Below, one piece after another: positions 1 through 6,366 of a DNA stretch of 7,026 bases (position 1 is its first letter; each line of letters begins with the position of its first letter). The stretch lies in NCBI GenBank assembly GCA_903862375.1, contig CAIOXR010000092.1, positions 1 through 7,026 of the forward strand. Reading direction: 5' to 3'. The translations under genes and the position numbers were made by a program. Under the pieces are notes generated by a model. That model searched no databases. It was not told where the DNA came from and worked only from the letters and a program-made list of their open reading frames with translations. Source of the DNA: an uncultured bacterium. GTDB taxonomy: Bacteria > Patescibacteriota > Minisyncoccia > Phycocordibacterales > UBA9973.

Positions 1-3000
1 ATTAATTATATTTTCTTTTATTTCTTTATTTACAATTTTATTTTTTACTGTCTCTATATTTTTCTCAATTATATTTTTATTACTTTCAAGTGTATCAGAT
101 TTACTGATATTCACTCTATATGAACCACTTGATCTAGATTGAGAAGTATTTATACTACCATCGACTAATGATAAATCTATAGGTGCAAGATTTGACTCAT
201 ATACCCCATCTCTATCTTTATCTATCTTTATATTTGTCGCAAGTAAATTATCTTTTAATTCTACTTCCCCATTGAACAGAGAGCTTACTGGTATATCCTT
301 CCATACCACCGAAACACTTGGTATATCATTCACTATTTGCTGTTGCTCTAAAGTAAAGATACCATCTGAAACTCCTTTTAATTTTAAAGTATAATTACCA
401 TTTGTCGGTACAACTATATACTTATCTTCCAGTATCTCCATATACATACTATTCGGTATACTTTCTTCAATATTCTCTATATCACTATTACTTCCTTCTA
501 CCACTCCTGTATGTAAATTATTCTCATCATATATATCTATATCTACTGGTGAACGCATTTTTATAATTGTATAGTTTACAGGTGAAGGAGTACTCTTTGT
601 TATATATTTTGGCAGACTAATATCCCTTTTTAAAATATTATTTAGAAGTTCATATACATATGAAACTTCAAATATATTAGAATGATCATTTCCAGAATAA
701 AATAATTTACCTTCAGAATTATCTATATTATATTTTTCTAAATTCAAATAATATTTCTCCCCTTCTCCAAATAAGGCACTTCCACTCACTACTGTCCCAT
801 CTCCTCCAGAAGTAATACCGACGTCTGAGCTTAAGACAGATTTCTTTTTTGAACATAGTAAATTTGAAAAAAATATACACTTATTCTTCGACTGATAGTG
901 CAGATCATAAGCAGTAGGAATCCCCCACCCTGCAACTTTATATACTTTAATATTTTCTGGTATAGCTAGATTGTCGATTGTATCATGCAAAAGCTTTGCT
1001 TTATCAAATACTTTTGAATTCAAAACTTTTGGGTTTACTAAGTCGTCATAACTCGACTGATCCCTTATACTATCTTTATCTAAAAGGAAATTCTCAAACT
1101 CACTATATGTATCGATAGCTTCTCCATACTTTGTTCGCCAATTATTCAGTTTATCTAGAGAGTCATCTAAGAATATTTTACTACCTTCCACTCCTGACCA
1201 ATATTTACCTGATGGTACTAAACCATAAGCCCCAAGTAAATTCTGACCGAAATCTCTGGCTAATTTTCTACCTAAAAGTATATTATTAAACATTCCCTGA
1301 TCGTAGCCATGCAAAAGTCCGAACGTTGCTTTTGGTGTACCCACTAAAGGTGGTGCAACTACCACCAGATTATCTATATAGTCCACTATATCGCTTTCCC
1401 CACTCTTCTTCATCTCTTCTAGTTTTGCTATTAGTGCTTTTACAACTAAGCCACCATTTGAATGAGTTACGATAGTCACTTTCCCACTATTTGAATTCTC
1501 TACTAGCTTCTCTAACTGATCAATAATATATGGGACTTCACCACTTTTTAATTCTTCTGTATAAGAAATATTACCATTGTTTTCTTTCCCTCTGTTTACA
1601 ATATCAAGTGGAGAAAAACGCCAATCATAAGCGACGGGCTTCCACTCATTTATCTCTCCTCTTGAAACCATATTATCTAGTTCACCAGCAAATGATTTAT
1701 AAAAATTAACAGTTTTAATACCAAAAACTGTTGCTTCTTTTATTATGTCTCTAGTGTATATTCCTTTATCTATACTTTCGCCATTTTCATCCATATATAT
1801 ACTAGACACTTTACTAAGGACTCCTCCCGGTTCCCAAAGTTTATTCTCAAAACTCGTTCCTAATTTTTCATCACCCACCATTTTATACAACCGACTAGCC
1901 TCAAAACCAGGAATAAACATAATACTAGGTAAACCTGTTTTTTCTTTTAATGGATCTACTTTTAAATATGGATTATAAAGTATATGGTCTGAGATACTAT
2001 CTCCTTTGCCAAGTGGATTTGAAATATGAGTAGGACCAACTTTATCCCCCCAGAAATTGGATGTAAAATCAAGATCATATACTGAGAATGTATTAACCCC
2101 AAAATTATTATCATGAATACTATTCCTGTGTGCAGTAAAGTAATTGGTATTAAAGATAAAAAATGCATTTTCATTCAGAGTTACTTCACTATTAGTTATC
2201 TTTAGTGTGTCTTGTTTTGTATTATTAAAAGATATAATTCCACTATCGTTTGCACCTGAAATTTTCACTCCATTTATATCTGTCGATACTTCATTAAAAA
2301 GTACAATACCATTCCCACTACAATTTATACTTCCACCTTTTTGTTTCAAAGAATAATTATTAAATAAAGTTATCCCATCATTTGAGCATTCAATAATTGA
2401 ATCTGTTATGTTCAGTACTGCATTATCAAAAGTTGTAATTTCTTTATGTTTCTCTTTATAATTACTACTAATATAACCAGTAAAACCATTCACCACATTT
2501 GTTACAGAAAAATTACTTATACTAAGAGAGCTATCGTCAAAAAAGGTAAAAGCATCTCCTTCTAGGGCATTAATAGAACCTCCTTTAATATCTACTTTAC
2601 TCTGATCATAACCCGTCAGACCTTCCGCACAATCACTTATATTTAGATTATTGAATATAGTATTAGATGACTCAAGTGAGATCGTATTCTTTGCATATTT
2701 TATTATTATATTATTCAAAACAGAATCATTTGAAGATTGAAAGTCTATACCTCCCCAATCACCAGCATTTGGTTCATATACATCCACCATCTCACAAATC
2801 TCACTTCCTAAACCATTATTCTCTTCATCATAATTCTCATAATAGCAATCTTCATAATCATCGTCTGTACTACCACCCACGTCATCATAATTTGAAGTGA
2901 AGTATACAGGATCTGACTCAGTTCCATTCACAATAATTTTGCCAGAAATATAAAGAAAATTATTACTAGACCAACTTACATTTTCTGTAAATTTAACCAC

Positions 3001-3246
3001 AACACCCGACTCTATAGTTAAAATTGCATCACTAGACACATATATAGAAGAATTTAAAATATATGGGCTCCCTTCTTTAGTCCAAGTAGTGTCTTCAACA
3101 ATATCAGCATCTACATTTGTCTGTGCAGAAACTTTTGTAAATAAAAAACCGTAAACCAAAATAGTTACGGTCACAAATATAAATAATGAATACTTTTTAC
3201 TATATATTCCAAATCTACATAGAGAAGAAATATTTACTTTTAACAT
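1..3246 (-). CDS. Secreted beta-helix + LCAT-family alpha/beta-hydrolase, 3' end outside window
   Basis: An unbroken frame of 1082 codons runs from ATG at 3246 off the left edge, so the C-terminus is missing. Residues 1-41 form a signal peptide: basic start, hydrophobic core SLFIFVTVTILVYGFLF, likely cleavage after VSA41. Residues about 50-400 carry the usual beta-helix opening (TIESGVVVKF) and Asn-rich rungs with recurring LFNN/LFNE/SFNN/IFNT turns, closing with FWGDKVGPTH (398-407). Residues about 440-880 match the lecithin:cholesterol acyltransferase family (PF02450 type): oxyanion segment FIPGFEAS (444-451), AYDWRFSP (W542), nucleophile elbow THSNGG with Ser596, GGDGTV with Asp816, and GNDHSN with His855. 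The order and Asp-His spacing fit an LCAT/PLA2G15 triad. The rest is beta-rich, with a calcium-loop-like DKDRDG (1009-1014) and a charged, helical end. Predicted role: surface-exposed lipase, phospholipase or acyltransferase; the substrate cannot be read from sequence. Transcribed from its own promoter. Confidence 0.93.
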   Translation of the reverse strand, partial: MLKVNISSLCRFGIYSKKYSLFIFVTVTILVYGFLFTKVSAQTNVDADIVEDTTWTKEGSPYILNSSIYVSSDAILTIESGVVVKFTENVSWSSNNFLYISGKIIVNGTESDPVYFTSNYDDVGGSTDDDYEDCYYENYDEENNGLGSEICEMVDVYEPNAGDWGGIDFQSSNDSVLNNIIIKYAKNTISLESSNTIFNNLNISDCAEGLTGYDQSKVDIKGGSINALEGDAFTFFDDSSLSISNFSVTNVVNGFTGYISSNYKEKHKEITTFDNAVLNITDSIIECSNDGITLFNNYSLKQKGGSINCSGNGIVLFNEVSTDINGVKISGANDSGIISFNNTKQDTLKITNSEVTLNENAFFIFNTNYFTAHRNSIHDNNFGVNTFSVYDLDFTSNFWGDKVGPTHISNPLGKGDSISDHILYNPYLKVDPLKEKTGLPSIMFIPGFEASRLYKMVGDEKLGTSFENKLWEPGGVLSKVSSIYMDENGESIDKGIYTRDIIKEATVFGIKTVNFYKSFAGELDNMVSRGEINEWKPVAYDWRFSPLDIVNRGKENNGNISYTEELKSGEVPYIIDQLEKLVENSNSGKVTIVTHSNGGLVVKALIAKLEEMKKSGESDIVDYIDNLVVVAPPLVGTPKATFGLLHGYDQGMFNNILLGRKLARDFGQNLLGAYGLVPSGKYWSGVEGSKIFLDDSLDKLNNWRTKYGEAIDTYSEFENFLLDKDSIRDQSSYDDLVNPKVLNSKVFDKAKLLHDTIDNLAIPENIKVYKVAGWGIPTAYDLHYQSKNKCIFFSNLLCSKKKSVLSSDVGITSGGDGTVVSGSALFGEGEKYYLNLEKYNIDNSEGKLFYSGNDHSNIFEVSYVYELLNNILKRDISLPKYITKSTPSPVNYTIIKMRSPVDIDIYDENNLHTGVVEGSNSDIENIEESIPNSMYMEILEDKYIVVPTNGNYTLKLKGVSDGIFTLEQQQIVNDIPSVSVVWKDIPVSSLFNGEVELKDNLLATNIKIDKDRDGVYESNLAPIDLSLVDGSINTSQSRSSGSYRVNISKSDTLESNKNIIEKNIETVKNKIVNKEIKENIIN

Positions 3247-3252
3247 GATAAA

Positions 3253-3282
3253 ATTATATAATTTTCCAAAATATACTGTCAA
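3253..3282 (-). promoter_or_regulatory. Consensus sigma-70 promoter of the LCAT-family gene, leaderless
   Basis: On the minus strand a perfect TTGACA (3282-3277) is followed after 18 bp by a perfect TATAAT (3258-3253). Only six bases (TTTATC) separate the -10 box from the ATG at 3246. Transcription normally starts about 7 nt after the -10 box, so the first nucleotide of the mRNA should be the A of the start codon or its neighbour. There is no Shine-Dalgarno sequence. This also supports ATG 3246 as the true start. Confidence 0.8.
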
Positions 3283-3298
3283 AAAATACAGTGGATAA
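3275..3298. promoter_or_regulatory. Inverted repeat over the -35 box, with an adjoining DnaA-box-like 9-mer
   Basis: ACTGT (3275-3279) and ACAGT (3288-3292) form a 5-bp inverted repeat with 8 bp between the arms. It covers the -35 hexamer of the LCAT-family promoter, where an operator could lie. The adjoining minus-strand 9-mer TTATCCACT (3298-3290) differs from the DnaA box TTATCCACA only at the last base. Both elements are short enough to be chance in AT-rich DNA. Confidence 0.3.
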
Positions 3299-3299
3299 C

Positions 3300-3321
3300 T
3301 CTTTACCCGAGAGGGTAAAGA
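3300..3321. other. Perfect 9-bp hairpin with GAGA (GNRA) loop
   Basis: TCTTTACCC (3300-3308), loop GAGA (3309-3312) and GGGTAAAGA (3313-3321) form a perfect stem-loop. It is the strongest structure in the gap between the pseudogenes and the LCAT-family gene. No T-tract follows on either strand, so it is not a standard intrinsic terminator. It lies upstream of the predicted transcription start of the left gene and is therefore not in that mRNA. An alternative smaller hairpin (GGGT AAAG ACCC, 3313-3324) would compete with it. Confidence 0.6.
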
Positions 3322-3402
3322 CCCTGAGGTACCAGTTGAAGGAGTCAAAGATCGTGAGAATAAAGACCTAAAGACGACAATCAAAAGATCAAAGTATTTT
3401 TC

Positions 3403-3480
3403 TTATTTATATATATCATGATCTCCTACAAAAAGTATTGCTACTTCATTTTGATATAAGTAATTTAATCTTTTAATAAA
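3403..3480 (-). pseudogene. Possible C-terminal remnant of a RelE/ParE-type toxin
   Basis: A minus-strand frame opens after TAG at 3483-3481 and ends with TAA at 3405-3403. It gives a 25-residue peptide ending NEVAILFVGDHDIYK. The pattern of a hydrophobic strand followed by VG-x-H-x-x-x-Y-K/R at the C-terminus is how many RelE/ParE-superfamily toxins end. No start codon or upstream part of such a toxin is visible, so this would be only a tail. A 24-codon ATG frame overlaps its upstream side in another frame (3539-3465, ...KGGQAFLDVSCYF...); I do not recognise it. The call rests on a short motif and may be chance. Confidence 0.3.
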
Positions 3481-3569
3481 CTAAAATAACAAGAAACATC
3501 TAAAAAAGCTTGACCCCCTTTAACCCTTAACTCCCCCATCGATAACAATAACTTTAGATATATTTTATA

Positions 3570-3979
3570 TTATTTAACTAAATAATTTTGGGTTGAAAAA
3601 ACATATTGATCAATAAAAATTTTCTTCATAGATTCTAAAGAATTTTTTCCATAAAAAACTAAAATCGATTCTCTATAATTATTCTCATCTACACTATCAT
3701 ATGATAATGGAGCACAATTTGAAACAAGAAGTATGGCATTACACAACAAGCGAGCTGTCCTCTTATTACCATCTTCAAAAGGCTGTATATATAAAATCCC
3801 TACAAGCAAAGTCAAAGCTTTACTATATAAGGATTCTTCATTTTATTTACTAACTTATAAATGGATTATAATGCTTCATTTATCTGGTATTTATTATCAA
3901 GAGGTTTATATTTTGTACCAATAATACCTACTAATCCTTTTCTGATACCTTTAGATACCCCTAAATCTTGGGTTAATAA
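3570..3979 (-). pseudogene. Degraded C-terminal half of a Fic-family protein
   Basis: Fic-domain proteins usually transfer AMP or another phosphate-containing group to a target protein. Two frames must be joined to see this one. Piece 1 (3979 down to about 3819) reads LGVSKGIRKGLVGIIGTKYK, then PLDNKYQINEAL, typical of the segment before the Fic core. It is interrupted by TAA at 3868-3866. After NPYIVK one base is missing near 3820-3818, and the reading moves to piece 2 (to TAA 3572-3570), which contains IQPFEDGNKRTARLL and PLSYDSVDENNYRE and ends FIDQYVF...NYLVK. The Fic motif HPFxDGN(G/K)R is recognisable, but Gln replaces the catalytic His. The N-terminal half is absent: a stop (3982-3980) and then the neighbouring gene's terminator lie where it should be. 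A TTG at 3815 could open an 81-codon fragment, which is unlikely to be functional. Confidence 0.8.
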
Positions 3980-3993
3980 TTAATTTTCTTATT

Positions 3994-4044
3994 TAGATAC
4001 AAAAAATCCCCCGAAGCCGAAGCTTGGGGAATTTTTTGTATCTA
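3994..4044 (-). terminator. Strong intrinsic terminator of the surface-protein gene, probably bidirectional
   Basis: On the minus strand CCCCAAGC, loop TTCG and GCTT-C-GGGG form a GC-rich stem with one bulged C and a UUCG tetraloop, followed by TTTTTT. The flanks extend the pairing: TAGATACAAAAAA (3994-4006) is the exact complement of TTTTTTGTATCTA (4032-4044). Both strands therefore show an A-tract, a stem and a T-tract, so it could also stop rightward transcription. It starts 43 bp after the stop codon at 4088 and isolates the surface-protein gene from everything to the left. Confidence 0.92.
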
Positions 4045-4087
4045 TCAGTACACTTAAACCAAATACATCAAACTAAAGGTATTACTC

Positions 4088-6169
4088 TTATTGAGTGAAT
4101 GAACCTGTTGTTGATGACTGGAATGCAGCGTAAGGAAGTGTTGAGAATGATGTAAGTCCTGATGCTGATGAAGTAGTATTAGCATTTACACTTAACAAGC
4201 CAAATCTGTATTGACCTGCTGGTGTACTTGCAGCTACTGTATCAGTTAGAGTTGCTTGTACTTCGATTACAGCTGGAACTCCATCAGTGATACGAATTAG
4301 ACCATTTGAATCTACAACTCCGCCACTTATTAGATTTACTGATCCAGAAACATTAGCAAGTGGTACTTCTGTTGTTGCTGGGTAGAAATCTGAACCATTT
4401 TGAAGTGCTAGAGTAAATCCTTTTGCGCCTGTAACTGTAGGAAGCGCAGCTGAACCTGCTCCATTAACATATTCAACTGATCTTGGGATGTAGTAATCAC
4501 TTCCTGTAGCTGAAACATTCAAACGATATGTTACTGATTGATCAGTAATATGATTGTCTGATTGTGCACGATTTGCTGTACCAAGAACTACTGATGTAAC
4601 ATTAGCTGATACACCTTGTGTTCTTAATGTCATAGCATCTCCTAGAGCTGAACCTACGCGATTTGTAGATGTCAAACCTATTTGATTCTGATTTATATCA
4701 CGAATATCTGCATTATCAAAGTCAGCTGAAGATGTTCCTACAGATTCAAATTCAACTTTAACTGTTGAACCTGCTGCATAAGTAGAACCTGTCAAAGGCT
4801 TGATATTTGCTTTAACTGTAAAGTATACAGTTGCATCTTTTGCAATTGTGTACTTCATGTTTGAAGATGATCCAAATGTTACATACTCAGTGTTAGATGA
4901 TCCTGTTGGTGAAACACTGTCAAGATTATTTGTACCATCTGACAAAGTTACAGAACTTACAACATTTGAAGTTGTTGCTCCTGATCCTGAAACTGTAATT
5001 TTAACAGGAAGAGTATTCAATTGTAAGTCTGAACCTTCTGCTTTAATACCAAATCTAGCAAGAACTTGGTCTTGTGTCATATTTGACACATCAACCTTTA
5101 GAACTTGTGATGTAGGACTTCCATTTAATGAAACACGAGCTTTCAAAGTTGAAGAACTTGAAAGTCTTTTTGCTGAGAATGTTTTAACAGACCCAACTAC
5201 AGTACTTGTTCCAAGTGTTACTGTTCCATTTGTTGATGTCAAGATTGCTCCTGAAGCATCTGTAAATCTTACAGAGTTAGCAGTTATTGCCCAATTGTTT
5301 GTTGTTGCATCTCCTGTATCTATAACTGCATTAATAACTACATTGAAAGTTAATTGAGCCTTTGCTCCTGCCTTAACAACAAATCCTGTTAGAGGAATAT
5401 TTGCTGTATAGATATTTGATGATTCTGTGAATGCTGAAGCTGCTACTGAACCTACTTTTGTAGTACCGTTCATAACTACTACTTCAGAAACATAACGATT
5501 TAACAATTTTGAAGATGTACCAGTATCAAAGTTCTTTAATGCTACACGTACTGATGTAAGTGAGATATCTGAACCTGCGTCTGCTTCAACTTCTGCTTGG
5601 TAAACAGTCTTTGTCTCTCCTTCATTTGCTGTTTGACCAGAATATGAAGAAAGATCACGGAAGTTTTTAATGTCTCCTGAAACTCCTGTCAATCCTGTAA
5701 CTACAGGTGTTGTTGCTGTACATGCTGCACCAGTTGTTGAACTAAATGCTGCACCTGCTGCACATCCTGCTACTGTTGAAGTAGAAGCTACTGTACATGA
5801 TGCACCTGTCAATGAATTGAACATTGCACCTGCTGGACATCCTGCTACTGTTGTTCCTGTTGTTCCTGTTGTTGTTCCTACTGATGCAGCTTCAAGAGCA
5901 GCACGAGTCATAGGACCAATCTTTCCATCAGCTGTAAGACCTTTCATTGTTTGAAAAGCTTTAACTGCTGCTACTGATTTTGCACCCATAGCACCGTCAA
6001 CTGTAAGAGATGGTGAAGGAGTAACAACTGCATTTAATACAGTCTGTACATCTTTCTTCTCTTGCAATGTGTCGATTTGGTTTGGAAATGTGTAAGCAGC
6101 ACCTGCTGTACTTGCTACAAACATTCCTAAAGCAAAAATCGCACCTGCGAATAATTTGTTTTTTAACAT
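4088..6169 (-). CDS. Secreted peptidoglycan-binding, S-layer-like surface protein (693 aa)
   Basis: A complete frame runs from ATG 6169 to TAA 4090-4088. Residues 1-24 are a signal peptide (LFAGAIFALGMFVASTAGA, cleavage near A24/A25). Residues about 32-95 match the peptidoglycan-binding domain 1 fold (PF01471 type): DGAMGAKSVAAVKAFQ, then LTADGKIGPMTRAALEA. After a TTTGTTGTT linker come two Cys loops, C111-x13-C125 and C136-x13-C150, with the pattern GCxAGAxFxSxTGAxCT. These are the only four cysteines in the protein. Residues about 165-693 are Ser/Thr/Val/Asn-rich with alternating hydrophobicity, as in tandem beta-sandwich domains; no catalytic motif is visible and the chain ends FTQ without a C-terminal anchor. 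Inference: anchored to the wall by its N-terminus and exposing a long beta-sandwich array, possibly the main coat protein. GC is clearly higher than in its surroundings, consistent with codon selection for high expression. It sits in its own unit between a promoter region and a strong terminator. Confidence 0.92.
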   Translation of the reverse strand: MLKNKLFAGAIFALGMFVASTAGAAYTFPNQIDTLQEKKDVQTVLNAVVTPSPSLTVDGAMGAKSVAAVKAFQTMKGLTADGKIGPMTRAALEAASVGTTTGTTGTTVAGCPAGAMFNSLTGASCTVASTSTVAGCAAGAAFSSTTGAACTATTPVVTGLTGVSGDIKNFRDLSSYSGQTANEGETKTVYQAEVEADAGSDISLTSVRVALKNFDTGTSSKLLNRYVSEVVVMNGTTKVGSVAASAFTESSNIYTANIPLTGFVVKAGAKAQLTFNVVINAVIDTGDATTNNWAITANSVRFTDASGAILTSTNGTVTLGTSTVVGSVKTFSAKRLSSSSTLKARVSLNGSPTSQVLKVDVSNMTQDQVLARFGIKAEGSDLQLNTLPVKITVSGSGATTSNVVSSVTLSDGTNNLDSVSPTGSSNTEYVTFGSSSNMKYTIAKDATVYFTVKANIKPLTGSTYAAGSTVKVEFESVGTSSADFDNADIRDINQNQIGLTSTNRVGSALGDAMTLRTQGVSANVTSVVLGTANRAQSDNHITDQSVTYRLNVSATGSDYYIPRSVEYVNGAGSAALPTVTGAKGFTLALQNGSDFYPATTEVPLANVSGSVNLISGGVVDSNGLIRITDGVPAVIEVQATLTDTVAASTPAGQYRFGLLSVNANTTSSASGLTSFSTLPYAAFQSSTTGSFTQ
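5720..5878 (-). repeat. Tandem Cys-loop repeat plus short linker repeat inside the surface-protein gene
   Basis: Two 75-bp units (25 residues, beginning at V108 and V133) encode VAGC-AGA-F-S-TGA-CT loops and are clearly similar at the DNA level. Immediately to the right, about 5849-5878, the plus strand shows three copies of a TGTTGTTCC-like 9-mer that encode the Thr/Gly linker. Such repeats can expand or contract, so loop number may vary between relatives. Confidence 0.7.
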
Positions 6170-6183
6170 AATCTTTTAATTAA

Positions 6184-6220
6184 TTTATACACTTTTATAT
6201 TGATTTCGACTTATCCTCAA
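6184..6220 (-). promoter_or_regulatory. Candidate promoter of the surface-protein gene
   Basis: On the minus strand TTGAGG (6220-6215) lies 15 bp upstream of TATAAA (6199-6194). A second TATAAA lies at 6189-6184. Starts from these would give leaders of roughly 18 or 8 nt. The bases before the ATG (TTAAAAGATT) contain no Shine-Dalgarno motif. The spacer is shorter than usual, so the exact -35 is uncertain. Confidence 0.4.
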
Positions 6221-6252
6221 GCGCGACTAATAAAATAATAATACGCTGAGGA
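6214..6252. promoter_or_regulatory. Inverted repeat overlapping the surface-gene -35 region
   Basis: TCCTCAAGCG (6214-6223) pairs with CGCTGAGGA (6244-6252), with one bulged A, giving a 9-bp stem around a 20-bp AT-rich loop. It is much richer in GC than its surroundings. No T-tract follows, so it does not look like a terminator. Its left arm covers the candidate -35 box, so it could be an operator. If transcription starts further upstream it would instead be a leader hairpin. Confidence 0.5.
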
Positions 6253-6292
6253 AAAAACCAATGTTGTGTACTTTAATGATTATTAATAACTA

Positions 6293-6359
6293 GTTACTAA
6301 TTTTTAATACTAGTAACAGAATTAATAACCAATAATTTTTTACTAAACTTCTTTAGTAA
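6293..6359. repeat. Four TTACTA/TAGTAA boxes forming nested hairpins
   Basis: GTTACTA (6293-6299) is inverted as TAGTAAC (6311-6317). TTACTAAA (6340-6347) is inverted as TTTAGTAA (6352-6359) around a CTTC loop, a perfect 8-bp stem. Thus the same core occurs four times in 67 bp, twice in each orientation, about 125-190 bp upstream of the surface-protein start. Repeated half-sites in this layout suggest binding by a dimeric regulator, but no such protein is identifiable here. Confidence 0.5.
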
Positions 6360-6366
6360 TGAATCT

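Noticed and set aside
1745..2900. Four short frames (1745-1978 +, 1962-2174 -, 2144-2356 +, 2667-2900 +)
   Set aside because: All overlap the long LCAT-family coding frame, which has clear domains across the same region. Their compositions (His/Asn- or Phe/Ile-rich) are typical of shadow frames.
3733..3924. 63-codon frame on the plus strand
   Set aside because: Antisense to the Fic remnant, whose motifs are unmistakable on the minus strand.
4800..5357. 185-codon open frame on the plus strand
   Set aside because: It lies wholly inside and antisense to the surface-protein gene. The open frame follows from that gene's codon choice, and the translation shows no family features.
5670..5954. 94-codon Pro/Val/Ala-rich frame on the plus strand
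   Set aside because: Antisense to the Cys-loop and Thr/Gly linker repeats of the surface-protein gene; its repetitive composition mirrors those repeats.
6211..6219. TTATCCTCA as a second DnaA box
   Set aside because: It has one mismatch, lies 750 bp from the perfect box, and is better explained as part of the inverted repeat 6214-6252.
6214..6252. Intrinsic terminator at the inverted repeat
   Set aside because: No run of T follows the stem on either strand, and there is no gene whose end it would serve.
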